This document shows positions 1 to 6,321 of a stretch of 13,127 nucleotides of DNA, one piece after another (positions within the stretch are counted from its first letter, which is position 1; the number at the start of each line of letters is the position of its first letter). Source of the stretch: JAKACA01 sp050010115 (GTDB lineage: Bacteria > Actinomycetota > Acidimicrobiia > Acidimicrobiales > Bog-793); assembly GCA_050010115.1 (NCBI GenBank), contig JBEKLQ010000115.1, positions 1 through 13,127 of the forward strand. The letters are read 5' to 3'. The notes under the pieces are model-generated. The model was not told the origin of the DNA. It saw only the letters and a program-made list of their open reading frames with translations, and did no database searches. Made by a program: the position numbers and the translations under genes.

Positions 1-1
1 G

Positions 2-175
2 ATACCGGGCGCCAGCTCTGTCGCCCAGCTCGAGCAGAACGCCGCAGCGGGCGATCTCGAGCTGACCGGAGACGAGATCCGGGAGCTGACGGCGGCCGCC
101 GAGTCCTTCGAGCCGCTCGGGCGGCGGGAAGCGCTGCCGGCGGTGGTCCGCCGGCGGTTCCGACCGACTGCCTGA
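2..175 (+). CDS. Aldo/keto reductase, C-terminal fragment (5' truncated by window edge)
   Basis: The reading frame that is open from the window edge ends at TGA 173-175 and gives 57 residues starting IPGASSVAQLEQNAAAGDLE. This is the typical C-terminal segment of the aldo/keto reductase superfamily: a strand carrying an IPG(A/T) motif that contributes to NADP(H) binding, then the QLEQN helix and a segment of the LTGDEIREL type. The active-site Asp/Tyr/Lys/His residues would lie upstream, outside the window, so the substrate cannot be inferred. The tail is Arg-rich (VVRRRFRPTA). The next gene starts 69 bases downstream on the same strand; nothing links the two functions. The family call is secure for a fragment; whether the missing part is intact is unknown. 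Confidence 0.85.
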   Translation: MPGASSVAQLEQNAAAGDLELTGDEIRELTAAAESFEPLGRREALPAVVRRRFRPTA

Positions 176-244
176 GCTCGTGCAGGCCCGCGCCGGGCTC
201 GCCAATAGTGTGGGCGGCCAACGCGTGAGAGAGGGGGCAACCGA

Positions 245-1678
245 ATGGACGAGCAACTCCGCTGGATGGATGCCATCGCACAGGCTGAGCTGGTCTCGAG
301 CGGGAAGGCGACGCCGTCGGAGCTAGTCGACGCCGCCATTGAGCGGGTGGAGCGCCTGAACCCGGTGCTCAACGCCGTGATCCACGAACGCTTCGACGCC
401 GCTCGCAAGGAGGCCGAGGGCCCGCTCTCCGGCCCGTTCGCAGGTGTCCCCATCGTGGTGAAGGATCTCAGTGCCGAGATGGCGGGAGAGCCGTACTACG
501 AGGGGTTGGCTGTTGCCAAGCAAGCCGGCTACCGAGCGCCCGTGGACAGCTTCATCGTCGAGCGGTTCCGCGCTGCTGGCTGCGTCATTCTCGGCCGCAC
601 GAACTGCCCGGAGCTCGGCACGACGATCACGACGGAGCCGAAGTCGTACGGCCCATCCCGCAACCCTTGGAACACCGATCACACGACGGGCGGCTCGTCA
701 GGTGGGTCGGCGGCGGCCGTGGCCAGCGGGATGGTGCCCGTCGCCCATGCAAACGACGGAGGCGGATCGATCCGCATCCCCGCCAGCAACTGCGGGCTGT
801 TCGGCTTGAAGCCGAGCCGGGGCCGAGTCAGTCCGGGCCCTGAGCCGCACGAATCTTCCTGGGCGGGCTCGACGATCGACCACGTGGTCACCCGCACCGT
901 ACGGGATTCCGCAGCCATGTTGGACGTGCTCGCCGGCGAGCAGCCGGGTGACCTCTTCGTCGCACCGCCACCCGCCCGTCGGTTCGCCGATGAGGTGGGC
1001 GTCGAGCCGGGCTCGCTCAGGATCGGCTGGCTAGACCACCCGGCGATGGAGGGTTTTGTGCCCAACGCTCAGTGTGCTGCGGCAGTCCACGAGGCGGCCC
1101 GCCTGCTCGAGTCCCTTGGGCACCGAGTGGAAGAGGCGCACCCGGCGGCGATCGGTGACCCGGACTTCCAGAGGCACTTCCTCGTGCTCGTCTCGACGGC
1201 GGTAGCGCACGAGCGGGACCGCTGGAGCGAGTTGCTCGGCCGCGAGGTGGCTCCTGAAGAATTCGAGCCGGACAACCAGATGTTCGACACGCTCGGCTCC
1301 ATGGTGAGCGGGGCGTCGTACCTAGGATCCGTGCTGTGGTTCGAGACCTGGCGCCGGCGGATGGCGGCGTTCTGGGACGACGACGGCTACGACCTGTTGC
1401 TGTCGCCGGTCCTCGGGGTCCCGCCTGTACGCATCGGCGAGTTCTCCGAACCCATCGTTGGCCAGCAACGGGTCATCGAAGCGCTCCAGTACACAGCCCA
1501 GTTCAATGTGACCGGTCAGCCGGCGGTCTCGCTGCCGCTGCACATGACACCCGGTGGCCTCCCGGTCGGGATCCAGCTCGTGGCGGCCTACGGCCACGAG
1601 GATGTGTTGATTCGACTAGCCTGTCAGGTCGAGCAGGCGGCACCATGGGCGGAGCGAAGGCCGCCGGTGCACGCATGA
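245..1678 (+). CDS. Amidase-signature family hydrolase, similar to 6-aminohexanoate-cyclic-dimer hydrolase
   Basis: This 477-residue protein belongs to the amidase signature family, which cleaves C-N amide bonds with a Ser/cis-Ser/Lys triad. K73 lies in VPIVVKDL, the Gly/Ser-rich signature GGSSGGSAAAVASG starts at residue 149 and supplies cis-Ser S151, and the nucleophile S175 lies in NDGGGSIRIPAS. The 24-residue S151-S175 spacing is standard. The GGGSIRIPA form (not GTDTGGSIR), the numbering near 73/151/175 and the SNCGLFGLKPSRGRVS segment resemble NylA-type cyclic-dimer hydrolases (K72/S150/S174), so a small cyclic or linear amide is a reasonable but unproven substrate. It lacks GatA context: no gatB or gatC is nearby. 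There is no signal peptide, so it should be cytoplasmic. The ATG start follows a purine-rich GAGAGAGGGGG ribosome site. The length is close to the NylA length (about 490). Confidence 0.9.
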   Translation: MDEQLRWMDAIAQAELVSSGKATPSELVDAAIERVERLNPVLNAVIHERFDAARKEAEGPLSGPFAGVPIVVKDLSAEMAGEPYYEGLAVAKQAGYRAPVDSFIVERFRAAGCVILGRTNCPELGTTITTEPKSYGPSRNPWNTDHTTGGSSGGSAAAVASGMVPVAHANDGGGSIRIPASNCGLFGLKPSRGRVSPGPEPHESSWAGSTIDHVVTRTVRDSAAMLDVLAGEQPGDLFVAPPPARRFADEVGVEPGSLRIGWLDHPAMEGFVPNAQCAAAVHEAARLLESLGHRVEEAHPAAIGDPDFQRHFLVLVSTAVAHERDRWSELLGREVAPEEFEPDNQMFDTLGSMVSGASYLGSVLWFETWRRRMAAFWDDDGYDLLLSPVLGVPPVRIGEFSEPIVGQQRVIEALQYTAQFNVTGQPAVSLPLHMTPGGLPVGIQLVAAYGHEDVLIRLACQVEQAAPWAERRPPVHA

Positions 1679-1756
1679 AGCGTCGGCTCAACGGCTCCTC
1701 AGGCGGGGAGCTCTGGATTGTCCGGGTGGCCCACTGAACGAAATGCTCACATCTCC

Positions 1757-2674
1757 ATGACGACGTACCGCCTCTCTCACCTCGACGCCCTCGAATCCGA
1801 GGCGATCCACATCATCCGTGAAGTGGTCGCCGAATTCGAGAAACCAGCCCTCCTGTTCTCCGGAGGGAAGGACTCCGCCGTCCTGCTGCACCTGGCCGTC
1901 AAGGCCTGCTGGCCTCAGAAGCTGCCGTTCCCGGTCGTCCACGTGGACACCGGGCACAACTTCCCCGAGGTCATCGAGTACCGCGACTCCCAGGTCGAAC
2001 GCCTCGGGCTCCGGCTCGTGGTCGGCTCGGTCCAGGAGGACATCGACCGCGGCTCGATCGTCGAGCACCCCACACCGGGCGCCACGCGCAACCGTCTCCA
2101 GACCTTCACGCTGCTCAGGGTCCTCGAGGAAGGCGGCTACGACGCCGTGTTCGGTGGTGGGCGCCGTGACGAGGAGAAGGCGCGAGCCAAGGAGCGAGTG
2201 TTCTCGCTGCGCGACGAGTTCGGCCAGTGGAACCCCCGTGCACAGCGCCCTGAGCTGTGGAACCTCTTCAACACAAGGCACCGGCCGGGCGAGCACTTCC
2301 GTGTGTTCCCGCTGTCAAACTGGACCGAGCTCGACATCTGGCAGTACGTAGAGAGCGAGTCCATCCCGCTGCCGCAGATCTACTTCGCCCATCGCCGGCA
2401 GGTGTTCCGCAGGGGCGGGATGCTGCTGGCCGTCGGCCCGTACACCCAGCCCCGCGTCGGCGTCGCCGGCGAGACTCCATTCGAGGTCTCGGTGCGCTAC
2501 CGCACGGTGGGCGACATGACTTGCACCGCCGCGGTCGAGTCGTCGGCCGTCACGCCGGCGGAGGTCATCAGCGAGACCGCCATCAGTCGCGTGAGCGAAC
2601 GCGGGGAGACGAGGGCCGACGACCGCTTCTCTGAGGCAGCGATGGAAGATCGCAAGCGGGAGGGATACTTCTAG
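1757..2674 (+). CDS. cysD: Sulfate adenylyltransferase subunit 2 (ATP sulfurylase, small subunit)
   Basis: CysD is the ATP pyrophosphatase-fold subunit that adenylates sulfate to APS, driven by GTP hydrolysis in its partner CysN. From ATG 1757 the protein has 305 residues, matching the usual length of about 300. The family start YRLSHLDALESEAIHIIREV is followed by the PP-loop SGGKDS (35-40), HVDTGHNFPEV, FGGGRRDEEKARAKERVFS, WNLFNTRH, VFPLSNWTELDIW and the family C-terminal EDRKREGYF. It ends directly against cysN, consistent with the stable CysDN complex. The start is uncertain. An in-frame TTG at 1718 has a better ribosome site (GGGGAG 1705-1710, 7-base spacer) and would add 13 residues (MSGWPTERNAHIS). 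I prefer ATG 1757 because homology begins there; it has no clear Shine-Dalgarno and could be read from a leaderless message. Function is very secure. Confidence 0.96.
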   Translation: MTTYRLSHLDALESEAIHIIREVVAEFEKPALLFSGGKDSAVLLHLAVKACWPQKLPFPVVHVDTGHNFPEVIEYRDSQVERLGLRLVVGSVQEDIDRGSIVEHPTPGATRNRLQTFTLLRVLEEGGYDAVFGGGRRDEEKARAKERVFSLRDEFGQWNPRAQRPELWNLFNTRHRPGEHFRVFPLSNWTELDIWQYVESESIPLPQIYFAHRRQVFRRGGMLLAVGPYTQPRVGVAGETPFEVSVRYRTVGDMTCTAAVESSAVTPAEVISETAISRVSERGETRADDRFSEAAMEDRKREGYF

Positions 2675-3931
2675 ATGGAGCTGCTCCGCTTCGCGACGGC
2701 GGGTTCGGTCGACGATGGCAAGTCCACGCTGATCGGTCGCCTGCTCTACGACTCGAAGCAGGTCTTCGAGGATCAGCTCGAGGCGGTCGAGGCCTCGAGC
2801 CTCGCCCGAGGCGACGAGTACACCAACCTGGCCTTGCTCACCGACGGCCTTCGGGCCGAGCGGGAGCAGGGCATCACGATCGACGTGGCGTACCGCTACT
2901 TTTCCACGCCCAAGCGCAAGTTCATCATCGCCGACACGCCGGGCCACACCCAGCACACGCGCAACATGGTGACGGGTTGTTCGACGGCTGATCTCGTGGT
3001 CCTGCTCGTCGACGCCCGTATGGGACCGACCGAGCAGACCCGCCGCCACGCGACGGTCGCCTCCCTGCTCGGGATCCGCCACGTCGTGGTCTGCGTCAAC
3101 AAGATGGACCTCGTCGACTGGGACCGGAAGACGTTCGAGAGGATTCGTTCCGAATTCGACGACTTCGCTACGCGCCTCCAGGTCACCGATCTCACCTGCA
3201 TCCCGATGTCGGCACTGCAGGGCGACAACGTGGTCGACCGGTCGACGGAGATGAAGTGGTACGACGGCCCGTCGCTGCTACACCACTTGGAAGAGGTGCA
3301 CATCAGCTCCGACCGGAACCTGATCGACTTCCGTTTCCCCATCCAGCGGGTTATCCGCCCCATCTCGTCCAGCGACCTGCACGACTTCCGCGGCTACGCC
3401 GGCCAGGTGGCGAGCGGCGTGCTGAAAGTGGGCGATGACGTGGTGGTGCTGCCGTCGGGTTTCTCCTCCAAGGTGGAGGCCATCGAGACCTACGACGGGC
3501 CGCTCGCCGAGGCGTACCCTCCGATGTCGGTCGTCGTGCGCCTCGCCGAGGAGCTCGACATCTCCCGCGGCGACATGCTGTGCAGGGCGCACAACCGGCC
3601 GAACGAGGGCCAGGACATCTCGGCGATGGTGTGCTGGATGGCTGAGACGCCACTCAAGCCTGGCACCAAGCTCATGCTCAAGCACACCACGCGATGGGCA
3701 CGCGCCCTCGTGAAGGATCTCGAGTACCGCCTCGACGTCAACACGTTGCATCGTGATGTCCAGGCGACCGAGCTCGTGCTGAACGACATCGGACGCATCG
3801 ACCTGCGCACGACCGTCCCGCTGTTCTACGACGAGTACCGGTCCAACCGGGTGACGGGGAGTTTCGTGCTCGTGGACGAGGGTACGAACGCAACGGTGGG
3901 CGCGGGCATGATCCTTCGCCAGAGCACCTGA
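2675..3931 (+). CDS. cysN: Sulfate adenylyltransferase subunit 1 (GTPase subunit of ATP sulfurylase)
   Basis: CysN is an EF-Tu-like GTPase that couples GTP hydrolysis to APS synthesis by CysD. All GTPase motifs are present in the 418-residue product: P-loop GSVDDGKS (10-17), a switch I region with EREQGITIDVAYRYF, DTPGH (87-91), NKMD (142-145) and SAL (179-181). Beta-barrel domain II (about 215-300, FRGYAGQVASGVLKVGDDV) and domain III (about 310-415) follow. It is a CysN-only protein: the APS kinase domain that is fused in CysNC proteins such as that of Mycobacterium tuberculosis is absent and is supplied by the separate cysC downstream. Its ATG follows the cysD TAG with no spacer, and its ribosome site (GGGAGGGA, about 2658-2665) lies within the end of cysD, so the two are probably translationally coupled. 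Confidence 0.96.
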   Translation: MELLRFATAGSVDDGKSTLIGRLLYDSKQVFEDQLEAVEASSLARGDEYTNLALLTDGLRAEREQGITIDVAYRYFSTPKRKFIIADTPGHTQHTRNMVTGCSTADLVVLLVDARMGPTEQTRRHATVASLLGIRHVVVCVNKMDLVDWDRKTFERIRSEFDDFATRLQVTDLTCIPMSALQGDNVVDRSTEMKWYDGPSLLHHLEEVHISSDRNLIDFRFPIQRVIRPISSSDLHDFRGYAGQVASGVLKVGDDVVVLPSGFSSKVEAIETYDGPLAEAYPPMSVVVRLAEELDISRGDMLCRAHNRPNEGQDISAMVCWMAETPLKPGTKLMLKHTTRWARALVKDLEYRLDVNTLHRDVQATELVLNDIGRIDLRTTVPLFYDEYRSNRVTGSFVLVDEGTNATVGAGMILRQST

Positions 3932-4050
3932 CCCAGAGCGATCTGAACCTGAGAACTCCCGGGGGTTTGACGATGGCGCAACAGACAGCGGAGCACGCCA
4001 ATGGCCACGTGGCCGCGTCGCTTGGAGCCGTGGGCGAGCGAACTACGACG

Positions 4051-4065
4051 AAGGAGGCGGTCGTG
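4051..4065 (+). promoter_or_regulatory. Strong ribosome binding site selecting the GTG start of cysC
   Basis: AAGGAGG at 4051-4057, a near-consensus Shine-Dalgarno, stands five bases before GTG 4063. The protein read from this GTG (MTRGTVWFTGLSGAGKTT) begins where APS kinase homology begins. The competing ATG at 3973 has only a GGGGG run (3961-3965) upstream and would add 30 residues of low-information sequence (MAQQTAEHANGHVAAS...). Confidence 0.6.
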
Positions 4066-4599
4066 ACGCGAGGCACGGTCTGGTTCACAGGGCTATCGGG
4101 AGCAGGCAAGACGACCGTTGCCACCACCCTGAAGGGTTTGCTCGACTCCGATGAGGTGCGGACGTTCATGCTCGACGGCGACCTGCTGCGCGAGGGCCTC
4201 AACGCCGATCTGACCTTCAGCGAGGAGGACCGCATCGAGAACGTGCGGCGCGTCGGAGAGGTGGCGCTGCTGTTCGCCTCGGTCGGTCATCTGTGCCTGG
4301 TCACGGTCATCAGCCCCTACGACGCCGGCCGCGCGGCGGTCCGTGCCCGACATGACGTGCTGGGGATCCCGTTCGTCGAGGTCTACGTCGCGACACCGCT
4401 CGAGGTCTGCGAGAGCCGTGACCCGAAGGGCTTGTACGCGCGAGCGCGCCGGGGCGAGGTCGCACGGTTCACCGGGATCTCGGCGCCGTACGAGGCTCCC
4501 CACGACCCTGATGTCGAGGTTGTCACCACGGGCAAAACGCCCGACCAGTCGGCGCGAGAAGTGCTCTCGGTGCTCCAGGCGAAGGGCCTCGCCGGCTAG
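4063..4599 (+). CDS. cysC: Adenylylsulfate (APS) kinase
   Basis: CysC phosphorylates the 3' hydroxyl of APS with ATP to make PAPS, the step after CysDN. From GTG 4063 it has 178 residues, the normal size for a stand-alone APS kinase. Motifs are complete: P-loop GLSGAGKTT (10-18), LDGDLLREGLNADLTFS (38-54; the APS-binding DGD motif), RIENVRRVGEVA (58-69), ISPY (83-86) at the site of the family's conserved Ser, the lid-side CESRDPKGLYARARRGE (116-132) and FTGISAPYEAP (136-146). In-frame ATG 3973 or TTG 3967 would extend the N-terminus by 30-32 residues. Third-position composition in that stretch does not exclude coding, so the longer form remains possible. It follows cysN in the same direction and probably shares its transcript, completing a sulfate-to-PAPS module. 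Downstream reduction genes are not in this window. Confidence 0.95.
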   Translation: MTRGTVWFTGLSGAGKTTVATTLKGLLDSDEVRTFMLDGDLLREGLNADLTFSEEDRIENVRRVGEVALLFASVGHLCLVTVISPYDAGRAAVRARHDVLGIPFVEVYVATPLEVCESRDPKGLYARARRGEVARFTGISAPYEAPHDPDVEVVTTGKTPDQSAREVLSVLQAKGLAG

Positions 4600-4702
4600 G
4601 ACGCCTCGTGGCGCGGCGTGCCGGCGCCGGCGCTTGGGCTGGCGGGTCGCTCGTCGCTGTTCGCGGTTTGTACCGCTCGGAAGGGCGCGGGCGCCCCTCG
4701 GC

Positions 4703-4759
4703 CGCGTCGATGTACGCGGTTTGTATCGACTGTGGTTACAAACCGCGTACAGCGTCGCG
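4703..4759. repeat. Long inverted repeat: 15-bp perfect arms, 11-base loop, extendable to 23 bp with two mismatches
   Basis: The arm TGTACGCGGTTTGTA (4711-4725) is the exact reverse complement of TACAAACCGCGTACA (4737-4751), separated by TCGACTGTGGT. Pairing continues outward through 4703-4710 and 4752-4759 with two mismatches. A further copy of the arm lies upstream at 4655-4672 (CGCTGTTCGCGGTTTGTA) and matches the inverted arm extended to 4754 at 17 of 18 positions. Possible roles are a transcription terminator after cysC (there is no T-run), an operator, or a dispersed extragenic palindrome. The sequence alone does not decide. Confidence 0.85.
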
Positions 4760-4837
4760 TTCGGTCACCCCCGCAAGCCCTCGTCGCAGCCTCGATAGGC
4801 TCACCTCGATATCTGTCCGCAGGGTGTGCGGGCATAC

Positions 4838-4873
4838 GCGCGGCGAGAGCCGCACGGGTGCGGCGTGCCGCGC
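4838..4873 (+). promoter_or_regulatory. Nested hairpin in the presumed lpdA leader
   Basis: GCGCGGC (4838-4844) pairs with GCCGCGC (4867-4873), enclosing a second stem, GCCGCA (4849-4854) with TGCGGC (4859-4864). A small internal loop separates the stems. The structure ends ten bases before the lpdA Shine-Dalgarno at 4884, so in RNA it could affect ribosome access or act as an attenuator. High GC content makes some hairpins expected by chance; the nesting and position make this one worth noting. Confidence 0.4.
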
Positions 4874-4883
4874 CCTTGACACT

Positions 4884-4899
4884 GGAGGTGATCCGGCTG
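4884..4899 (+). promoter_or_regulatory. Extended Shine-Dalgarno (11-base anti-SD match) placing lpdA initiation at CTG 4897
   Basis: GGAGGTGATCC (4884-4894) is complementary to the conserved 16S rRNA 3' end GGATCACCTCC over 11 bases. Counting from the GGAGG core (4884-4888), an 8-base spacer leads to the in-frame CTG at 4897, from which the protein reads MTATGADPSPAFDLVVIGGG. The in-frame GTG 4888 overlaps the core itself and TTG 4876 lies upstream of it, so neither can use this site. No other start codon lies between 4897 and the FAD-binding strand. Confidence 0.6.
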
Positions 4900-6321
4900 A
4901 CTGCTACAGGAGCCGACCCGTCGCCCGCGTTTGACCTCGTTGTGATCGGCGGCGGCCCCGGCGGATACGCCGCCGCCCTCTACGCCGGCGCCGCCGGGAT
5001 GTCGGTGGCGGTGGTCGAGAAAGAGAAGGTGGGCGGGACCTGTCTTCACCGCGGCTGCATCCCGGCCAAGGAGTTTCTCGAGACCGCGGCTGTGTTCCGG
5101 ACCGTGTCGGGAGCCAAGGAGTTCGGGGTCCAGGCGAGCCAACCGACCGTCGACTTCTCCGCCAGCCAAGACCGCAAGCAGAAGGTCGTGGACCAGCTGC
5201 ATCGGGGCCTTGTAGGCCTCATGAAGCAGCGGAAGAACACCGTCTTCGAGGGCGTCGGGCGCCTGCTTCCAGGCCACGTCGTGGAGGTGACGGCTGGCGA
5301 CGGCTCGACCCAGGCGTTGAGCGGGACCAATGTGGTGCTCGCTGCCGGCTCGGTCCCGCGGACGCTGCCCGGTTTTGAGGTGGACGGTCGCTACGTGCTC
5401 ACGTCCGACGAGGTGCTGGCCCTCCGCGAGCTTCCCCGTTCGTGCGTGGTGATCGGCGGTGGCGCCATCGGCTGCGAGTTCGCCTCCATGTTCTCCGATC
5501 TCGGTGTGCAGGTGACGGTGCTCGAAGCGCTGCCCAAGTTGCTGCCGGGCTGCGATGAGGACGTGGCGAACGTCGTGGTTCGGTCGTTCCAGAAGCGCGG
5601 CATCACGGTTCGCGCCGGTGTCGCCGTGCATGGCCACGAGCCAGGCGAGAATGGCACGACGGTCAAGTTCGGCGACGGTGAGTCCGTCGTCGTGGACTGC
5701 GTCCTGGTCTCGGTCGGACGCCGGCCGCTGTCGGACGGGTTGCTCGCCGACGGCACGGGCGTGTCGCTCGACGCTCGCGGTTTCGTCGAGGTCGACGAGT
5801 GGATGCGGACAGGTGCCGATGGCGTGTTCGCGCTGGGCGACCTCGTCAATACACCGCAGCTCGCTCACGTCGGGTTCGCCGAGGCGATCCTCGTCGTGAA
5901 GCAGATCCTCTCCGAGCCGGCCGTGCCAGTGAACTACCAGAACGTGCCGTGGGGCATCTACTGCCATCCCGAGGTTGCATTCGTGGGGATGACCGAGGAA
6001 GGTGCCAAGGCGGCTGGCGTGGATGTGGTGGTGAAGAAGGACCCCTACGGTGGCAACAGCCGCGCACGGATCCTCGGTGAGACCGAGGGCATGGTGAAGG
6101 TGATCGCCGAGCGGATGCCCGACGGTTCGGCCGGCCGGTTGCTCGGGGCCCACATGGTCGGTCCCTGGGTGACCGAGCAGCTCGGGCAGGCCTACCTGTC
6201 TGTCAACTGGGAGGCGACTCCCGACGAAGTGGCAGCGTTCATCCAGCCACACCCCACGCTGTCGGAGACATTCGGCGAGACTGTCCTCGCCCTTACGGGA
6301 AGGGGCCTGCACGTTGGCTGA
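4897..6321 (+). CDS. lpdA: Dihydrolipoamide dehydrogenase (E3 of 2-oxo acid dehydrogenase complexes)
   Basis: E3 is a FAD enzyme that reoxidises the dihydrolipoyl arm of E2 using NAD+. From CTG 4897 the product has 474 residues, typical for the family. Visible elements are the FAD dinucleotide motif GGGPGG (18-23), the redox disulfide C49/C54 in GGTCLHRGCIPAK, the NAD-binding VVIGGGAIGCEFA, the second FAD contact GVFALGDLVNTPQLAH, and the C-terminal catalytic pair H452/E457 in HPTLSETFGE. All catalytic parts are intact. Start choice is unusual: the strong ribosome site favours CTG over GTG 4888 or TTG 4876, and extension further upstream lacks family sequence. Its end overlaps the E2 gene by 8 bases, so E3 and E2 are probably translationally coupled. 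Confidence 0.94.
   Translation: MTATGADPSPAFDLVVIGGGPGGYAAALYAGAAGMSVAVVEKEKVGGTCLHRGCIPAKEFLETAAVFRTVSGAKEFGVQASQPTVDFSASQDRKQKVVDQLHRGLVGLMKQRKNTVFEGVGRLLPGHVVEVTAGDGSTQALSGTNVVLAAGSVPRTLPGFEVDGRYVLTSDEVLALRELPRSCVVIGGGAIGCEFASMFSDLGVQVTVLEALPKLLPGCDEDVANVVVRSFQKRGITVRAGVAVHGHEPGENGTTVKFGDGESVVVDCVLVSVGRRPLSDGLLADGTGVSLDARGFVEVDEWMRTGADGVFALGDLVNTPQLAHVGFAEAILVVKQILSEPAVPVNYQNVPWGIYCHPEVAFVGMTEEGAKAAGVDVVVKKDPYGGNSRARILGETEGMVKVIAERMPDGSAGRLLGAHMVGPWVTEQLGQAYLSVNWEATPDEVAAFIQPHPTLSETFGETVLALTGRGLHVG

Larger units (their letters stand above)
4600..4896. other. Non-coding spacer between cysC and lpdA, rich in inverted repeats
   Basis: About 297 bases lie between the sulfate-activation genes and the lipoate operon. 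The lpdA frame stays open back to about 4618, but its translation there (MPAPALGLAGRSSLF...) is not family sequence and runs through inverted repeats, so I treat it as non-coding. The spacer holds a core motif CGCGGTTTGTA twice in direct orientation (4662-4672, 4715-4725) and once inverted (4737-4747), and a nested hairpin at 4838-4873. I see no convincing sigma-70 type promoter, although the lipoate operon must presumably be expressed from here or by read-through from cysC. Confidence 0.7.

Noticed and set aside
206..211. TAGTGT upstream of the amidase as a -10 promoter element
   Set aside because: No supporting -35 element is visible at the right distance, and single hexamers of this kind occur by chance.
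4655..4759. Repeated CGCGGTTTGTA cores as a small CRISPR-like array
   Set aside because: There are only three short copies in mixed orientation with unequal spacing, and no cas genes nearby. An inverted repeat explains the arrangement better.
4618..4896. N-terminal extension of lpdA back to 4618
   Set aside because: It would encode a non-homologous Arg/Ala-rich segment running through the inverted repeats, and the strong SD at 4884 would then lie inside the gene.
4876..4904. Perfect TTGACA at 4876-4881 as a promoter -35 box for lpdA
   Set aside because: No TANNNT-type -10 element is found 16-19 bases downstream, and the transcript would begin after the lpdA ribosome site and start codon.
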